Below are positions 43,096 through 55,630 of a DNA stretch of 64,000 nt, in pieces. Origin of the DNA: Eublepharis macularius (Eukaryota; Chordata; Lepidosauria; Squamata; Eublepharidae); the NCBI RefSeq assembly GCF_028583425.1, contig NC_072795.1, positions 74,910,001-74,974,000 of the forward strand, read 5' to 3'. How positions within the stretch are numbered: position 1 is the first letter of the stretch; every line of letters starts with the position of its first letter. Both the position numbers and the translations under genes were made by a program. The notes beneath the pieces were generated by a model. That model did not search any database and was not told the DNA's origin. It saw only the letters and a program-made list of their open reading frames with translations.

Positions 43096-44640
43096 GGTAT
43101 TAACCTCTCTTGTTTTTCAAAAGGCAGATTTTTCTGTAATCCATGGGATTCTCAAGGATTTTCAGAAATCGGTATTTTAATCCTGGCTCAGCCTAAGGTT
43201 TAGATTTTTTGTTCTGCACAAGGACCACTCTTCTCATTTAGGTATGTGGCTAAAGATACTTGGTTGGCTGTTATTTTCGGATGTTTTGCTATATCCTAAA
43301 TACCTTATATCATTTTTTTTACTGCTTTTAGATTGTTTTATTTGCTTTAATGTTTCTGCTTGTTTTTAGCTTTTATTTTTGTTAGATGTGAACTTCTTAA
43401 AAAACGTGTATGACCTGTTTTAGTTGTGCATTGTATTTCTTTGTTTTCTTGTAAGCTGTCCTGAGAACTCTAGCCAGCTGAGAGTATGGGAGACAAGTGT
43501 TCAAAATAACAAACAAGTGAACAAAACGTTCCACCAAACTACTGAGCAGCAGTGAACATGCCCTAGTATTTCTAAATATCATGGAAGCAGGCTTTATGGG
43601 CATAAGCATCAGGCCATTTCCACTTAGCAATCTATGTCACACTTATTAAAGATTGTATAAGACAAAGAAAAAACCAAAACGGAGGCCCTTAAACAAGAGC
43701 TCGCTCTGTCTCTCCATTAGGCTATTCTTTATGTGTATATTTTTATCTGTCTATCAGTACATTTTTACATTTTTTAGCATGTGTGTTTGAGTGTGTGTGC
43801 TCATTTGTGTGAGAAATAAGAGCGAAGCATTTGTCAACTCAACATGGAGACTTTAGAACTAGGAATGAGGTTTACAATATAATTAATCAGATATGACATG
43901 TGCTTGTGGTACATTGTGCATTTTAAGGATCTTAATTCCCTATTTCCTATTTTGCTTGCTACTTGCATAAAATATATTCTTAAATTCCACAGATGTTGCC
44001 TTCTTCCATTAGTGGATTCTGACAGTTTATAAGTTATCTGATGATGCTCAAACTAGATCTGCAGTCACGTATATTAACTTCTTTAAAAACTAAAAGCAGC
44101 TTTGGGAGGCTGTGAGATACTATTTTGCATGCTTCTTGTATAAAATATATTCTTAAATACTGCACATGTTGCCTCCTCCACTGCCAGAGTCTGATTCTTT
44201 ATAAATTACCCACTGAGGCCAAAACTAGATTTGCAGTCACATATATTTCCATCAACTTAAAAAAAAAGAGGTTATGAGTATAGTCAGAAATAGAAGGGTG
44301 GTGGTGATGGTACTCAACCCTTTCATCATTTACTATTTTTCTGGTCAAAATCTGTACCATCTGTGTTTCTCTTAGCAGATGTAAAAAAGGAGGGTGGAAC
44401 TGGAGCAGAAAAATGACTAGATGGGAAAGCAATAAATGGACTTGCTCTTGGTTTCTTTGTGCAAGATCAGTTATCAGTTAAAGGAAAAACTGAATGTCAT
44501 TACCAGTTTGAACCAGATTTTCGGAGGTTAGGAAGGACATTTTTAAAGGACAATTAATTAATTTATTTAAAATGTTTATATGCTACCGTTCCACCCAAAA
44601 TAGGGTCCCCAAGGCAGTGAGCAACAGATAATTAAAACAA
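43096..44640. other. No gene recognised; LINE tail inside
   Basis: 43330-43500 is LINE-tail-like ('gtaagctgtcctgagaactc'). 43930-44000 and 44110-44180 are two related copies of a stretch with 'ataaaatatattcttaaat'. Confidence 0.45.
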
Positions 44641-44856
44641 TGGTTGTTGTGGATTTTCTGGGCTGTATAGACGTGGTCTTGGCATTGTAGTTCCTGATGT
44701 TTCGCCAGCAGCTGTGACTGGCATCTTCAGAGGTGTAGCACCAAAAGACAGAGATCTCTCAGTGTCACAATCACTGAGACTGTGACACTGAGAGATCTCC
44801 GTCTTTTGGTGCTACACCTCTGAAGATGCCAGTTTTGCTGCTGGCAAAACGTCAGG
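44641..44856. repeat. Inverted pair of Penelope-like terminal segments
   Basis: Arms at about 44700-44772 and 44783-44853 are inverted copies, sharing 'gcatcttcagaggtgtagca' and 'ccaaaagacagagatctctc' with their reverse complements. The same segments flank the Penelope-like element at 45455-46140. Confidence 0.75.
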
Positions 44857-44916
44857 AGCTCGCTGGGTGACCTTGGGCCAATCACACTCTTTCTGTCCTA
44901 ATCTAACATCATCATC

Positions 44917-44956
<40 letters not shown>

Positions 44957-45140
44957 TTCGATTTATATACCGCCCTTCATGACAACTTAATGCCCACTCA
45001 GAGCGGTTTACAAAGTGTTATTATTACCTTATTATTATTACATGGTTGTTCTGAGGATGAAATGGAGGATAGGAGAATGTAAGCTGCTTTAGGTCCCTAC
45101 TGGGAAGAAAGATGGAGCATAAATGAAGTAAATAAATTTT
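44857..45140 (+). repeat. SINE with (AAC)n microsatellite
   Basis: 'gctgggtgaccttgggccaa' then a CAT/AAC repeat at 44908-44955, then a reversed LINE-tail piece ('tatataccgcccttcatgac'), then the SINE end 'ggagaatgtaagctgcttta'. It appears to be a composite of two repeats. Confidence 0.55.
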
Positions 45141-45454
45141 TTAAAACTCCTAACATGTCTTTCCTAATCTGTCACTGCCAGTTCAAATTAATTGATGGGA
45201 TCAGTTCAAATCCCATCAACATACATTAAACATATATTTTTCATTTCAGTGTGCATTACTTTATATGCACTGAACCTCCTTTGCCATGTTCTTATTCATC
45301 CACTCTGTCTGAAAGATCCTTTTGGAATGCCTCACAATCTGCTTTGGTTTTCACCTTCCTTATTAATTTGGTATTATTCTCAAATATGTCCACTTTGCTG
45401 TTCATCCATAATTTCAGATCATTTATGTACAAATTAAATAGCACTGATGTACTG
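45141..45454. other. No gene recognised
   Basis: Short AT-rich stretch between repeats. The frame 45292-45555 (minus) has DLKLWMNSKVDIFENNTKLI and may be a trace of a LINE reverse transcriptase, but this is too weak to call. Confidence 0.3.
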
Positions 45455-46140
45455 TCGAAGGCTTTCACGGCCGGAGAACGATGGTTGTTGTGGGTTTTCC
45501 GGGCTGTATTGAGATCTCTCAGTGTCACAGTGTGGAAAAGATGTTGGCAGGTCATTTATATCTACTCAGGAGGGGTGGGGTTGAGCTGAGTCATCCTGTA
45601 AGAGTTTCCCAGGGTGTGGTGGGAGGCTTCACTGTATCCTGAAGAGGTTCTTTTGCATATGGATTGGTGCTTGATGTGCTAATCTTCTCTGCAGGGCTAT
45701 TGTCGGGTGTAGAGTGTTTTGTTAGCCTGGTGTTTTTCAGAACAGGAAACCATGCTCTGTTCATTCTTAAGGTTTCTTCTTTACTGTTGAAGTTTTGCTT
45801 ATGCTTGTGAATTTCAATGGCTTCCCTGTGCAGTCTGACAAAGTAGTTGGAAGTGTTGTCCAGTATTTTAGTGTCCTGGAATAAGATACTGTGCCCTGTT
45901 TGAGTTAGGCTATGTTCAGCCACTGCTGATTTTTCAGGTTGTCCAAGTCTGCAGTGTCCTTCATTTTCTTTTATTCTTGTCTGGATGCTAAGCTTTGTGG
46001 TCCCGATGTAAACTTGTCCACATCCACTCTGTCTTTTGGTGCTACACCTCTGAAGATGCCAGCCACAGCTGCTGGCGAAATGTCAGGAACTACAATGCCA
46101 AGACCACAGCAATACAGCCCGGAAAACCCACAACAACCAT
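45455..46140 (-). mobile_element. Penelope-like element fragment with terminal segments
   Basis: Both ends carry the terminal motif 'gggttttccgggctgtatt', direct at 45490 and reversed at 46110 (aatacagcccggaaaaccca). Between them on the minus strand lies the GIY-YIG endonuclease end of the Penelope protein. The reverse transcriptase is missing. Confidence 0.75.
45591..46025 (-). pseudogene. Penelope-like GIY-YIG endonuclease domain fragment
   Basis: The minus-strand translation shows GQVYIGTTKLSIQTRIKENE (the YIG half of GIY-YIG and following Arg), then KSAVAEHSLTQTGHSILFQD, a conserved HREAIEIHKHKQNF and a C-terminal MNRAWFPVLKNT. These are the familiar signatures of vertebrate Penelope-like endonucleases, which nick the target. 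The frame from 45923 down is open for 110 codons and ends at 45591. The upstream reverse transcriptase part is absent, so the copy is dead. Confidence 0.82.
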
Positions 46141-46141
46141 A

Positions 46142-47253
<1,112 letters not shown>

Positions 47254-47290
47254 TCGCATTTCTAGACCACCCTCCCCATCAGACGGTTGA

Positions 47291-48189
47291 AGGTGAAGAC
47301 ATGTTGGGTGCTATTTGGACCCCTTTCAAAAGTCACCCATTTTGGATTTGACTGTGGTCTTCCTACTACTTCCTTCCAGATAATGATGCGGTGTACTTTA
47401 CTGCAAGATTAAGTGGGTTTGAGCTGAGAGAAGCATTATAGAAGGGCAAGGAGATGCGAGATGGCTTGATGTCACCTCCAAACTTGACCTGCTACACAGA
47501 AAAGCAACAAGGGGTCACACTTCATTATTGCAAGTTCAAGAGAAAGTCAATATATGCTTAGCATTGCAGGATAATGGCAAAGCTATAATTAATTGTGAGT
47601 CACTCTGACCAGCAACAAAAGGCAAATCTTTAAAACCGCTGACGGGAGAGGAACAGAAAGGCAGTATCAGCTAATGAAGGATCTATGAATGAAAGAGATA
47701 TCCATGAGAAACATTAAAAATGGATTCAATCATAGATTGTTGGCACAGGAAACAATAGTGGTCCAGAGAAATTAAATATCTCCTCTTGGAAAGCTGAGTT
47801 ACTGACTCTGAGTTCAGTGGAGCCCACATAGGATCCATCCTGTATTGCAGAAAGCACAAGAGAAAGCATGTGGCTCCCATCCTTCTGTAGTGAGAAATTT
47901 TCATGTTGTTTATTGCCATCGCGTTTAAATTGAGTTAATTGAAGGATTCAAGTTAATTTAGTCTTCTTGAGTGGGTGAAGCAAATACTTTTTGGAGGTGA
48001 AAATATATAATTTCTCATATACAGGGTTAAATCAAAAGAACTTTGAGCTGCAGAAAAATAGCCAGCACTGTTCTTTTGCAAATACTTACACAAGAGTTCA
48101 CAAAATTTTGCAGGAGGTAGGTTCCATAGCAGTTCTTGTGCTTCCAACTTTACAGCAAAAGAATTTCTTACTCCAGAGTATGGTTTGAA
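47291..48189. other. No gene recognised
   Basis: No domain or bounded repeat seen. Confidence 0.45.
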
Positions 48190-48335
48190 AGGGTCATAAT
48201 CTAACAACCTGCTGCAGCTAAGTAGGTCTACATTTGATCAGTACCTGGATGGGATATTTCTGGTAAACTATGTGTATGCAGCTGTAGGTTCTTAATGGGA
48301 AAAGGCAGGAAATAAATGAAGATTGGTCTTGGCAT
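48190..48335 (+). repeat. 5S rRNA-derived SINE
   Basis: 'ctgcagctaagtaggtc', 'gatcagtacctggatgggat' and 'gtatgcagctgtaggttctt' follow the internal control region and 3' half of 5S rRNA (gaagctaagcagggtc ... tagtacttggatgggagacc ... gtgctgtaggct), then an A-rich tail ending aaataaatga. It is diverged, so a SINE copy, not a 5S gene. Confidence 0.65.
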
Positions 48336-48539
48336 TTAGTTTCACTTTTGGCCAGCAATATTCCAGTACAAGCTGAAAAGCAGTCCTTCCATGACAAGAA
48401 GATGACATCTATATATGGGAGATTACCATACACTTGAATGCCTTAAATGAAATAAAATAAAATGGAGAGAGAGAAAAGGTTAAACACTTCCTTTTCAAAA
48501 AGTAGGAATGATGAAGTCGAAGACTGACTCTATATCAGG

Positions 48540-48925
48540 CACTCTTGTGGGATGCCACAAGCAAAAGGCCAGGGGGCTGAGCACCAATTCCCAGCACCAC
48601 CTTCTGAAACCTACTTTTCAGGTACATATATCTCATGCATCTGCCAAAGAGAGCTGTGGTTCTCAAAAGCTTATGCTACAATAAAGTTGATTAGTCCTAA
48701 AAGTGCAATTGGACTCTTTTCTATTTTACAGCTACAGACTAATGTGGCTAACTCCTCTGGATCTACTCTTCAGGTAAAATAGTAAAGAGTCTAGTAGCAC
48801 CTTTAAGACTAACCAACTTTAATGTAGCTGTGGTTCTCGAAAGCTTATGCTACAGTAAAGTTGGTTAGTCTTGAAGGTGCTACTGGACTCTACTATTTTG
48901 CTACTACAGACTAACAAGGCTAACT
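48540..48925. repeat. Repeated reptile element, two copies partly inverted
   Basis: 'ctcaaaagcttatgctacaa' recurs as 'ctcgaaagcttatgctacag'. 'agtctagtagcacctttaag' at 48788 is the reverse complement of the 48870 segment 'cttgaaggtgctactggact'. Arms at 48788-48830 and 48850-48893 form an inverted repeat. Confidence 0.65.
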
Positions 48926-49027
48926 CTTCAGGTAGGAACTGATCCACTGCAGAACAATGTATCCCCTGAAGTAGCCCTGAATTAGGAGTCCTGTGAAATT
49001 GAGATCAAGCTGCAGGCAACAGAAAAG

Positions 49028-49540
49028 CTATCTCACCAAGAAGGAAGTAACCAGGTAGTGATTGTGGAAGTGATTGCTACCACTCCCTTGGCCATTGTCA
49101 CACAAGAGGTGTGGGCTATTGAAATGTAAAAGCCTCCTTCTTGCCAGAGGCAGAGCTGTGTCAGCTGGGCTGAGAGAAGGAGCACAGGAGTGGGCTGCTG
49201 GAGAGTGTTTTTCTTTGCTTTTTCTAAGCTGCCAGGGTAATAGTTGACTGAGACTTACTGTGGATGTGGGTGTGAACAGGGGTTGAGAGGAAACTGGTGC
49301 TTTTGGCCCCTGGCAGATAACTGGAAATGGCCCTTCAGTAACCATCGTCTTCTCCCAAAAACAAAGTCCGCTTAAAACTGCTGTACAAAATAGGTTTTCT
49401 CCCTGGAATCTACTTTCTGTGATGAACCCTGATCTAATGTGTTCTGAGAGCAAAAGTGGTGGTAACACAACAAGAGAAGTATATGAAAGTGGGTGGAGGA
49501 ATCTTATAGGGCCCCCAAGCTTGATCCCCAGGCTAAGAGC
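49028..49540 (-). repeat. CR1 LINE 5' part, minus strand
   Basis: On the minus strand it contains 'gcctctggcaagaaggaggc', 'acacctcttgtgtgacaatg' and 'gccaagggagtggtagcaat', homologous to 49560-49660 on the plus strand. It is thus an oppositely oriented copy of the same CR1 region. A 171-codon frame crosses it but has no recognised domain. Confidence 0.55.
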
Positions 49541-49544
49541 CATA

Positions 49545-50167
49545 GGCCAAGAGCCCTTTGGCTCATGCCTCTGGCAAGGAGGAAGCCTTTAAAGTTCAAA
49601 ACCCTACACCTCTTGCCTGACAATGGCCAAGGATGTGGTTGCAATCACTCCCAAGCAGACAGGTCCTCCTCAATTAACCACACTGCATACAGGAAGAGAT
49701 GAGGAGAAAACCTCTCCCTTGTGTGCTAAGATATACTTAGTAGGCATTATAGAGACTTGGTGTAATGATTCCCACCACTGGAATACTGTAGTGGATGGGT
49801 ATGAGTTATTCAAGAATAACAGGAAGTGTCGTAGAGGAGATGAAGTGATGCTGTATGTGAGGAAAGGGCTTGATTGTCAGGAAATACTGGAGGAGGAGAG
49901 TGACTACCCAGGGAAAGTATCTGGGTAAAGATAAGGGAGGAAAGGAAAAACAGTATTGTGGTTGGGGTCTGTTATGGACTGCCTGACCAAGGAGATGAAG
50001 TAGATTCTTCCCTCTGTGAGCAGCTTAATAGGGATACAAGAAACATGACCTTGTATTTATGAGAGACTTCAATTTCCCTGATGTGCGCTGGGAGACCAAC
50101 TCTGCTCTGTGTCCAGGATTGCACAACTTCCTGACCTTCCTGGCTGACAATTTCCTTTCTTAAATGG
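49545..50167 (+). pseudogene. CR1 LINE ORF2 endonuclease part (left of the L1 insertion)
   Basis: Translation gives GIIETWCNDSHHWNTVVDGY, LFKNNRKCRRGDEVMLYVRK and, in another frame, NSIVVGVCYGLPDQGDEVD. These are the CR1 apurinic-like endonuclease signatures (TETWW..S, GYxLFRxDRxGRRGGGVALY, VGVCYRPPDQ). Several stops and frame changes. It continues after the L1 at 56239. Confidence 0.8.
50149..50167 (+). repeat. L1 target-site duplication, left
   Basis: AATTTCCTTTCTTAAATGG, identical to 56220-56238. Confidence 0.92.
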
Positions 50168-51123
50168 ATTTCCGGTTTGGGATTCATGGGACTTCCGGTT
50201 TGGGATTCATGGAGGTCTAAAGCAGCTCTAAGAGCTGAGCTGTCCGTGCCGCTGTTTGTGGAGGCTGGAGGGGCACAGATTGCCCGCAGCCCCCTGTTCT
50301 CAGGTGGAGAACAGGCAAGTACGCACTATACCTGAGGGCGCGTTGATCTCGGGTGGTGGGAGGCTCTAAGCAACGAGCTCTCTCCCGCCCTTGAGGTCCC
50401 ACCCAAAAACAGGTTTGCTAAGATCTCTGCAGCAGCTCAGGAGTCAACTTTACTGGCATAAGACCTACATGCCCAAGCTTCGATAAGCAGTAAGGGAAAT
50501 GGATTCGTTTGATTAAAAGAAGCAGCGATTACAACCCAAGAAAAGACGTTTAAGAAGGTAAAGATTGCTATCTCTCAAATCGGGACAGATTTAAGCAAGC
50601 AATAAAGTTTAAAACTGGATTTAAAAACTGCGACAGACTGATTAAGTGAAGGGGAAGATTCCGGCAAGGGAAAATTTAAAAAGTGACATTTTAAATTGTA
50701 GTTAAGGCGGAAAATCGGATATTGTTTACATACCTGCGGTGGGAAGAGATACTGGACTGTGGGAAAGCTTGAATATTGCGAGAACTGCTGCAAACATTAA
50801 AGCAACAGGAAGTACGTCAGGACCATAAAGAGACTGGCAAGAGGCGGTCTGTGTTAATACCGGAAGTGGAAGTTCGCCATTTCGGAGAAGGGCAGAGTTT
50901 TGGCTTCAATGAAACAGGAAGTAGGACATCTTGGAAGAAGGTAAGGGTGTTTGCTTCAAGTTAAAATCATAGAGAAAAAACGCCCGACATTTTGGACTGA
51001 GCAAAATAACTTTTAACAAAAACTGAGCAAATTGGGACTTTTTAAAGTAATTGGAAGTAATAAATCAGCACCACGGATTTAAGGAAAAGGGCAGACTCGT
51101 GGGAGCGTGGTAAATCTAGCCCC
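50168..51123 (+). promoter_or_regulatory. L1 5' UTR
   Basis: Starts with a tandem 23-bp repeat (50168-50190, 50191-50213), moderately GC-rich for the first 250 bases. It precedes ORF1 and is the expected site of the internal promoter. No strong element is identified. Confidence 0.6.
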
Positions 51124-51891
51124 ATGATGTCGAAGAAGGAGTGGCAAGCTGCGATGGAGAATCTTGATAAAAAATTTTCCGAAGTTACAGAAGGCAATAA
51201 AGAGCTCAAAGGTATGATACAGGAGATGGCAAAAGATTTTAGAGACTTTAAAGAGACACTTAAATCGGAAATGGCAGAACTGGTAAAAGACGTATCAGAC
51301 ATGCAGCAGAGAGTTAAGGTAGTAGAAAATATGATGGATTTGCAGAAGACAGAGATGAGAGGATTGAAAGCAAGAGTGACCATCGCAGAAAGTAAACAAA
51401 TGGAAAAACAACTAAGATTTCGTTCGATCCTGGAAACAGAGGAAAAGACCGCCCGAGAGCAGATTACAGAAATTTTGGCAGAGTACCTGGGGAAGGAGGA
51501 AGAGGAAATTGCTGCTCTCCTAGATGTGGTGTACAGAATCAACTCAAAATCTGCATCTCAGAGGAAGCTACTAAGGGACATGATTGTGCAATTTACGACA
51601 AGAAATACAAGGGAATTAATTGTGACCAAACAGTTTCAGGATCCATTAGAAGTTGATGGAAAGGCGGTAAGAATCATGAAGGAACTGCCCAGATCGGTGT
51701 TGTTGGAAAGAAAGAAATACAGGGAGCTAGTTCAGATGTTAAAAGAAATGAAAGTAAAATACCGATGGGAAATACCAGAGGAACTGACATTTGAATTTGG
51801 CAGAGCAAGAAAGAGCATCAGATCTGGTCAGGAAATGGAGGATTTTATTAGTAAAAATGAAAAGGACTTACCAAAACCCACAAAGGCTTGA
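51124..51891 (+). CDS. L1 ORF1 protein (255 aa), intact
   Basis: Starts MMSKKEWQAAMENLDKKF. Residues about 10-95 form a heptad-rich coiled coil (KDFRDFKETLKSEMAELVKD). The RRM (KQLRFRSILETEEKTAREQI ... RKLLRDMIVQFTTRNTRELI) and C-terminal domain (VQMLKEMKVKYRWEIPEELT) follow. It forms the RNA-binding trimer of the L1 particle. The frame has no stops although ORF2 is broken. It is shorter at the N-terminus than the ORF1 at 1-871 and belongs to a different L1 lineage. Confidence 0.85.
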   Translation: MMSKKEWQAAMENLDKKFSEVTEGNKELKGMIQEMAKDFRDFKETLKSEMAELVKDVSDMQQRVKVVENMMDLQKTEMRGLKARVTIAESKQMEKQLRFRSILETEEKTAREQITEILAEYLGKEEEEIAALLDVVYRINSKSASQRKLLRDMIVQFTTRNTRELIVTKQFQDPLEVDGKAVRIMKELPRSVLLERKKYRELVQMLKEMKVKYRWEIPEELTFEFGRARKSIRSGQEMEDFISKNEKDLPKPTKA

Positions 51892-51893
51892 TT

Positions 51894-54800
51894 ATGGAGT
51901 GTAAAGTTCTATCTTGGAATGTAAATGGACTAAACTCACCCTGTAAACGTAAGGTTATTTTCCACTGGCTTGTAAAACAGAAATGTAAAATTGTATGCCT
52001 GCAAGAGACACATATCAGAAAGCAAGATGTAAAATATTTGAAAATGGCAAAGTTGGGAAAAGAGTTTGTAGCTGCCTCCAAACAGAAAAAGAGGGGTGTT
52101 GTATTGTATATAAAGGAGGAACTACAGCCTAAAGTGGTGTTAAGTGGTGTTAAGAAGCTCGATATTTGGCGGTGGAAATAATTTGGAATTCAAAAAAGAC
52201 ACTGGTGATTGGAATTTATGCGCCTAATGGTGCAAAAGAAAAAATTTTTATGGACTTACAAAAACAGATGAATTGTCTTATGATCAAATAATATTGGCAG
52301 GCGATTTCAACGGAGTTACAAATTTGGAGGAGGACAAGAAATCTAAGACTACACAGAAGAAAAGAGGACTACTACCAAAGTCATTTTTTGCAATCACGAA
52401 ACAGGAAAGTTTAGAGGATGTATGGAGGAGACAGTACCCCAAGAGTAGACAATATACATATTATTCTGCAAGACATTTTACACTATCAAGAATTGACATG
52501 ATCTGGGCCTCCAAAGAACTGTCGCTTTGGACTAAAGAGGTGGAAATAATGCCAAAGGTAGGCTCAGATCATAATCCAATTGTGTGGAAATTTGGTAAGA
52601 ATAGTAAAAGAAGAGGATGGAGAATAAATGAGGACCTGTTACAAATGGAAGAGAATATTGCGTTACTGCGAAGGGAGACCAAGTTCTTTTGCAATGCAAC
52701 TTGAATAAAGAAGTATCGACAAACAAGGTCTGGGATACATATAAGGCCGTGATCAGAGGGATACTAATGGACTTGAATGCAAGAGATAGGAGGAAAAAGG
52801 AGGAAAAAAGACAAGAAATCATGGAAAAAATTAAAGCCAAAGAGATTCAACTCAAAAAGAGACCAGGCAAAAAGAAAATATATCAGGATATTAAAATATT
52901 GCAGGAACAGTTATCGGCAATGAACAATAAAGAATTGGAGTGGAATTTAAAGAGGATGAATCAGAGGTCGTTTGAGGGTGCAAATAAGCCTGGGAAATAT
53001 TTGGCATGGCAACTAAAAAAAAGGAAAGAGAAGAAAATTATTAGCACGATACGAGAAGATGATAAGTTACTAAGTGATCAAGTCGCCATTAGTAAAGCCT
53101 TTTTTAAATTTTACGCAAAATTATACCAAAAAAAAGAGGTGAACAAAGATTCAATAGCGGAATATTTAGATAAAATGAAACTTCCGACAATCTCAGAAGG
53201 ATGGAAAGAGAAATTGAATAAGGAGGTGACAGAAGAAGAAATAAAAGAAGCTATTCAATCAACGAAGCTGGGGAAGGCCCCAGGTCCAGACGGATTAACG
53301 GCAAAATTTTACAAAACAATGGGCCAAGAACTGGTGCCTCTCCTGAAGGAGGTAATGAATGGTGCTATGCAAGACCAAGAGATTTCTGACACTTGGAAGG
53401 AGGCCAACATATCATTGATTCCAAAAGAAGGACAAGATTTGACTCATGTTAAAAATTATAGACCAATTTCATTGTTGAATAATGACTATAAAATATTCGC
53501 AAAGGTATTGGCGGAAAGAATTAAAGGATGGATGTCGGAATTCATTGCAGAAGAACAAGCGGGATTTTTACCTAATCGACAAATTAAGGACAATCTGAGA
53601 ACAGTAATAAATGCTATTGAATATTACGATAAGCATTGCGATAGAGAGGTTGGTTTCTTTTTCGTAGACGCAGAAAAAGCATTTGACAATCTGAACTGGG
53701 ACTTTATGTTTGCCACTATGGAAAAGCTGCAAATGGGAGAAAAGTTCATACAAGCAGATAAAGGAATTTATAAAGACCAAAGTACAGCGATTGTAGTGAA
53801 TGATGATCTGACAAAAAAACTAAAAATAAACAAAGGTACAAGGCAGGGCTGCCCATTGTCTCCATTGCTGTTTATATTGATTTTGGAAATACTGATGATC
53901 CAGATACGAGAGGACGATACAATTCGAGGTATAAAGATAAGAGAGTTTACCTACAAGGTCAGAGCATTTGCAGATGACATAATGTTGATTGTAGAGGATC
54001 CAATCGACAATATGCCAAAGGTAATAAAGAAGATAAAGGAATTTGGAGACTTGGCCGGTTTTTCGTAAACAAAAAGAAGTCGAAGATACTATGTAAAAAT
54101 ATGACTAAACAGAAACAACAAGAATTGATGGAATTAACGGACTGCGAGGTAACAAAGTAAAATATTTGGGAATTGAATTAACTGCAAAAAATATAGACTT
54201 ATTTAAGAACAACTATGAGAAGCTGTGGATACAAATAGAGAGAGACTTGATAAAATGGAACAAGTTGAATCTATCATGGTTGCGCAGAATTGCGACAATA
54301 AAAATGAATGTGTTACCTCGTGTGATGTTTCTGTTACAAACGATTCCGATTATCCGAGACTCTAAACAATTTGAAAAATGGCAAAGAAAAATTTCGAACT
54401 TTGTGTGGGCAGGCAAGAAACCACGTGTTAAAATGAAAGTGTTACAGGATGCAAAAGAAAGAGGTGGCTTGCAACTGCCCAACCTAAGACTGTATTATGA
54501 AGCAATTTGTTTGACATGGATAAAGGATTGGATAACGTTGAAAAATCGCAAACTTCTGGCATTGGAAGGCTATAAGAAAATATTTGGATGGCATGCATAC
54601 CTATGGTACGATAAAATAAAAGCGGACTCTCTGTTTCTGCATCATTATATCAGAAGAAGCCTCTTCACAATCTGGAAGAAATATAAGATGTATCTGGAAG
54701 ATCAAATCCCCTCTTGGGTGGTCCCGTATGAAGTAATAGACCCGAGAACTGTCGATAACGAACAGCAATGTTTAACTTACAAGGAGATAACACAAATACA

Positions 54801-55630
54801 ACAGTTAACGTTAAAAATAAAATCAGAAGAATTGTCTCCTTGTTATAATTGGTTTCAATACAGACAGATCAGAGATCTTTACAAATCGGACTGTTCAAGA
54901 GGAGGAATAAGAATGGAAAACTCAGAATTGGAAGAAGTAATGCTACAAGAAGGCAAGAAACAAATTTCAAAGATTTATAAGATACTTCTAAAATGGTACA
55001 CTGAGGATGAAACAGTGAAAGTACAGATGGTGAAGTGGACAATAAACTTTCATAAAGAAATAGCAATGGAGTCCTGGGAGCACTTGTGGAAGAATACAAT
55101 TAAGATTACAACGTGCATGAATATTAAAGAAAATGTGTATAAGATGATATACAGATGGTACCTAACACCAAAAAAAATTGCGCTGGGGAATGCTAATATG
55201 TCAGACAAGTGCTGGAAATGTAAAAAGCACGAAGGATCACTATATCATATGTGGTGGACATGTGAAGTAGCTAAACAGTATTGGGGTGAAATAATTGAAG
55301 TAATAAATGAGATTTTACAAATACAAATAAATAAGAACCCAGAATTGTTGCTACTGAACAACAGTAGCACAGTGCAGCACAGAACATTGTTATTTTACAT
55401 GACAGCTGCAGCAAGATTATTGTATCTCTCAGAAATGGAAAGTGCAAGAAGTACCTACTGTAGAGGACTGGATTTACAAATTGCTGTATATGGCAGAAAT
55501 GGACAAAATGACAAGAAAACTTAAAGACCAAGACCCAGAACAATTTATGGCAGACTGGGCGAAAATGAAACAATATTTGGAGAAAAAATGGGATGTGAAA
55601 GGAGAACTGTGGCAGTTCGAGAACTTTTAA
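51894..55630 (+). pseudogene. L1 ORF2 (endonuclease, reverse transcriptase, Cys motif), frameshifted
   Basis: Starts two bases after the ORF1 stop. The endonuclease is at 51894-52660, with VLSWNVNGLNSPCKR, IVCLQETHI, ILAGDFNGV and VGSDHNPIVW. The reverse transcriptase is at about 53250-54060, with GKAPGPDGLTAKFYK, NYRPISLLNNDYKI, FVDAEKAFDNLNWDF, GTRQGCPLSPLLF and RAFADDIMLIVEDP (FADD catalytic pair). The C-terminal Cys/His motif CWKCKKHEGSLYHMWWTC is near 55210. The coding frame changes near 52180, 52690, 54065-54165 and 55450, at least four breaks. The C-terminus FMADWAKMKQYL... ends at 55630. All catalytic blocks are still readable, so inactivation is recent to moderate. Confidence 0.88.

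Noticed and set aside
48190..48335. Possible 5S rRNA gene
   Set aside because: Too diverged from 5S rRNA and has an A-rich SINE tail; called a 5S-derived SINE.
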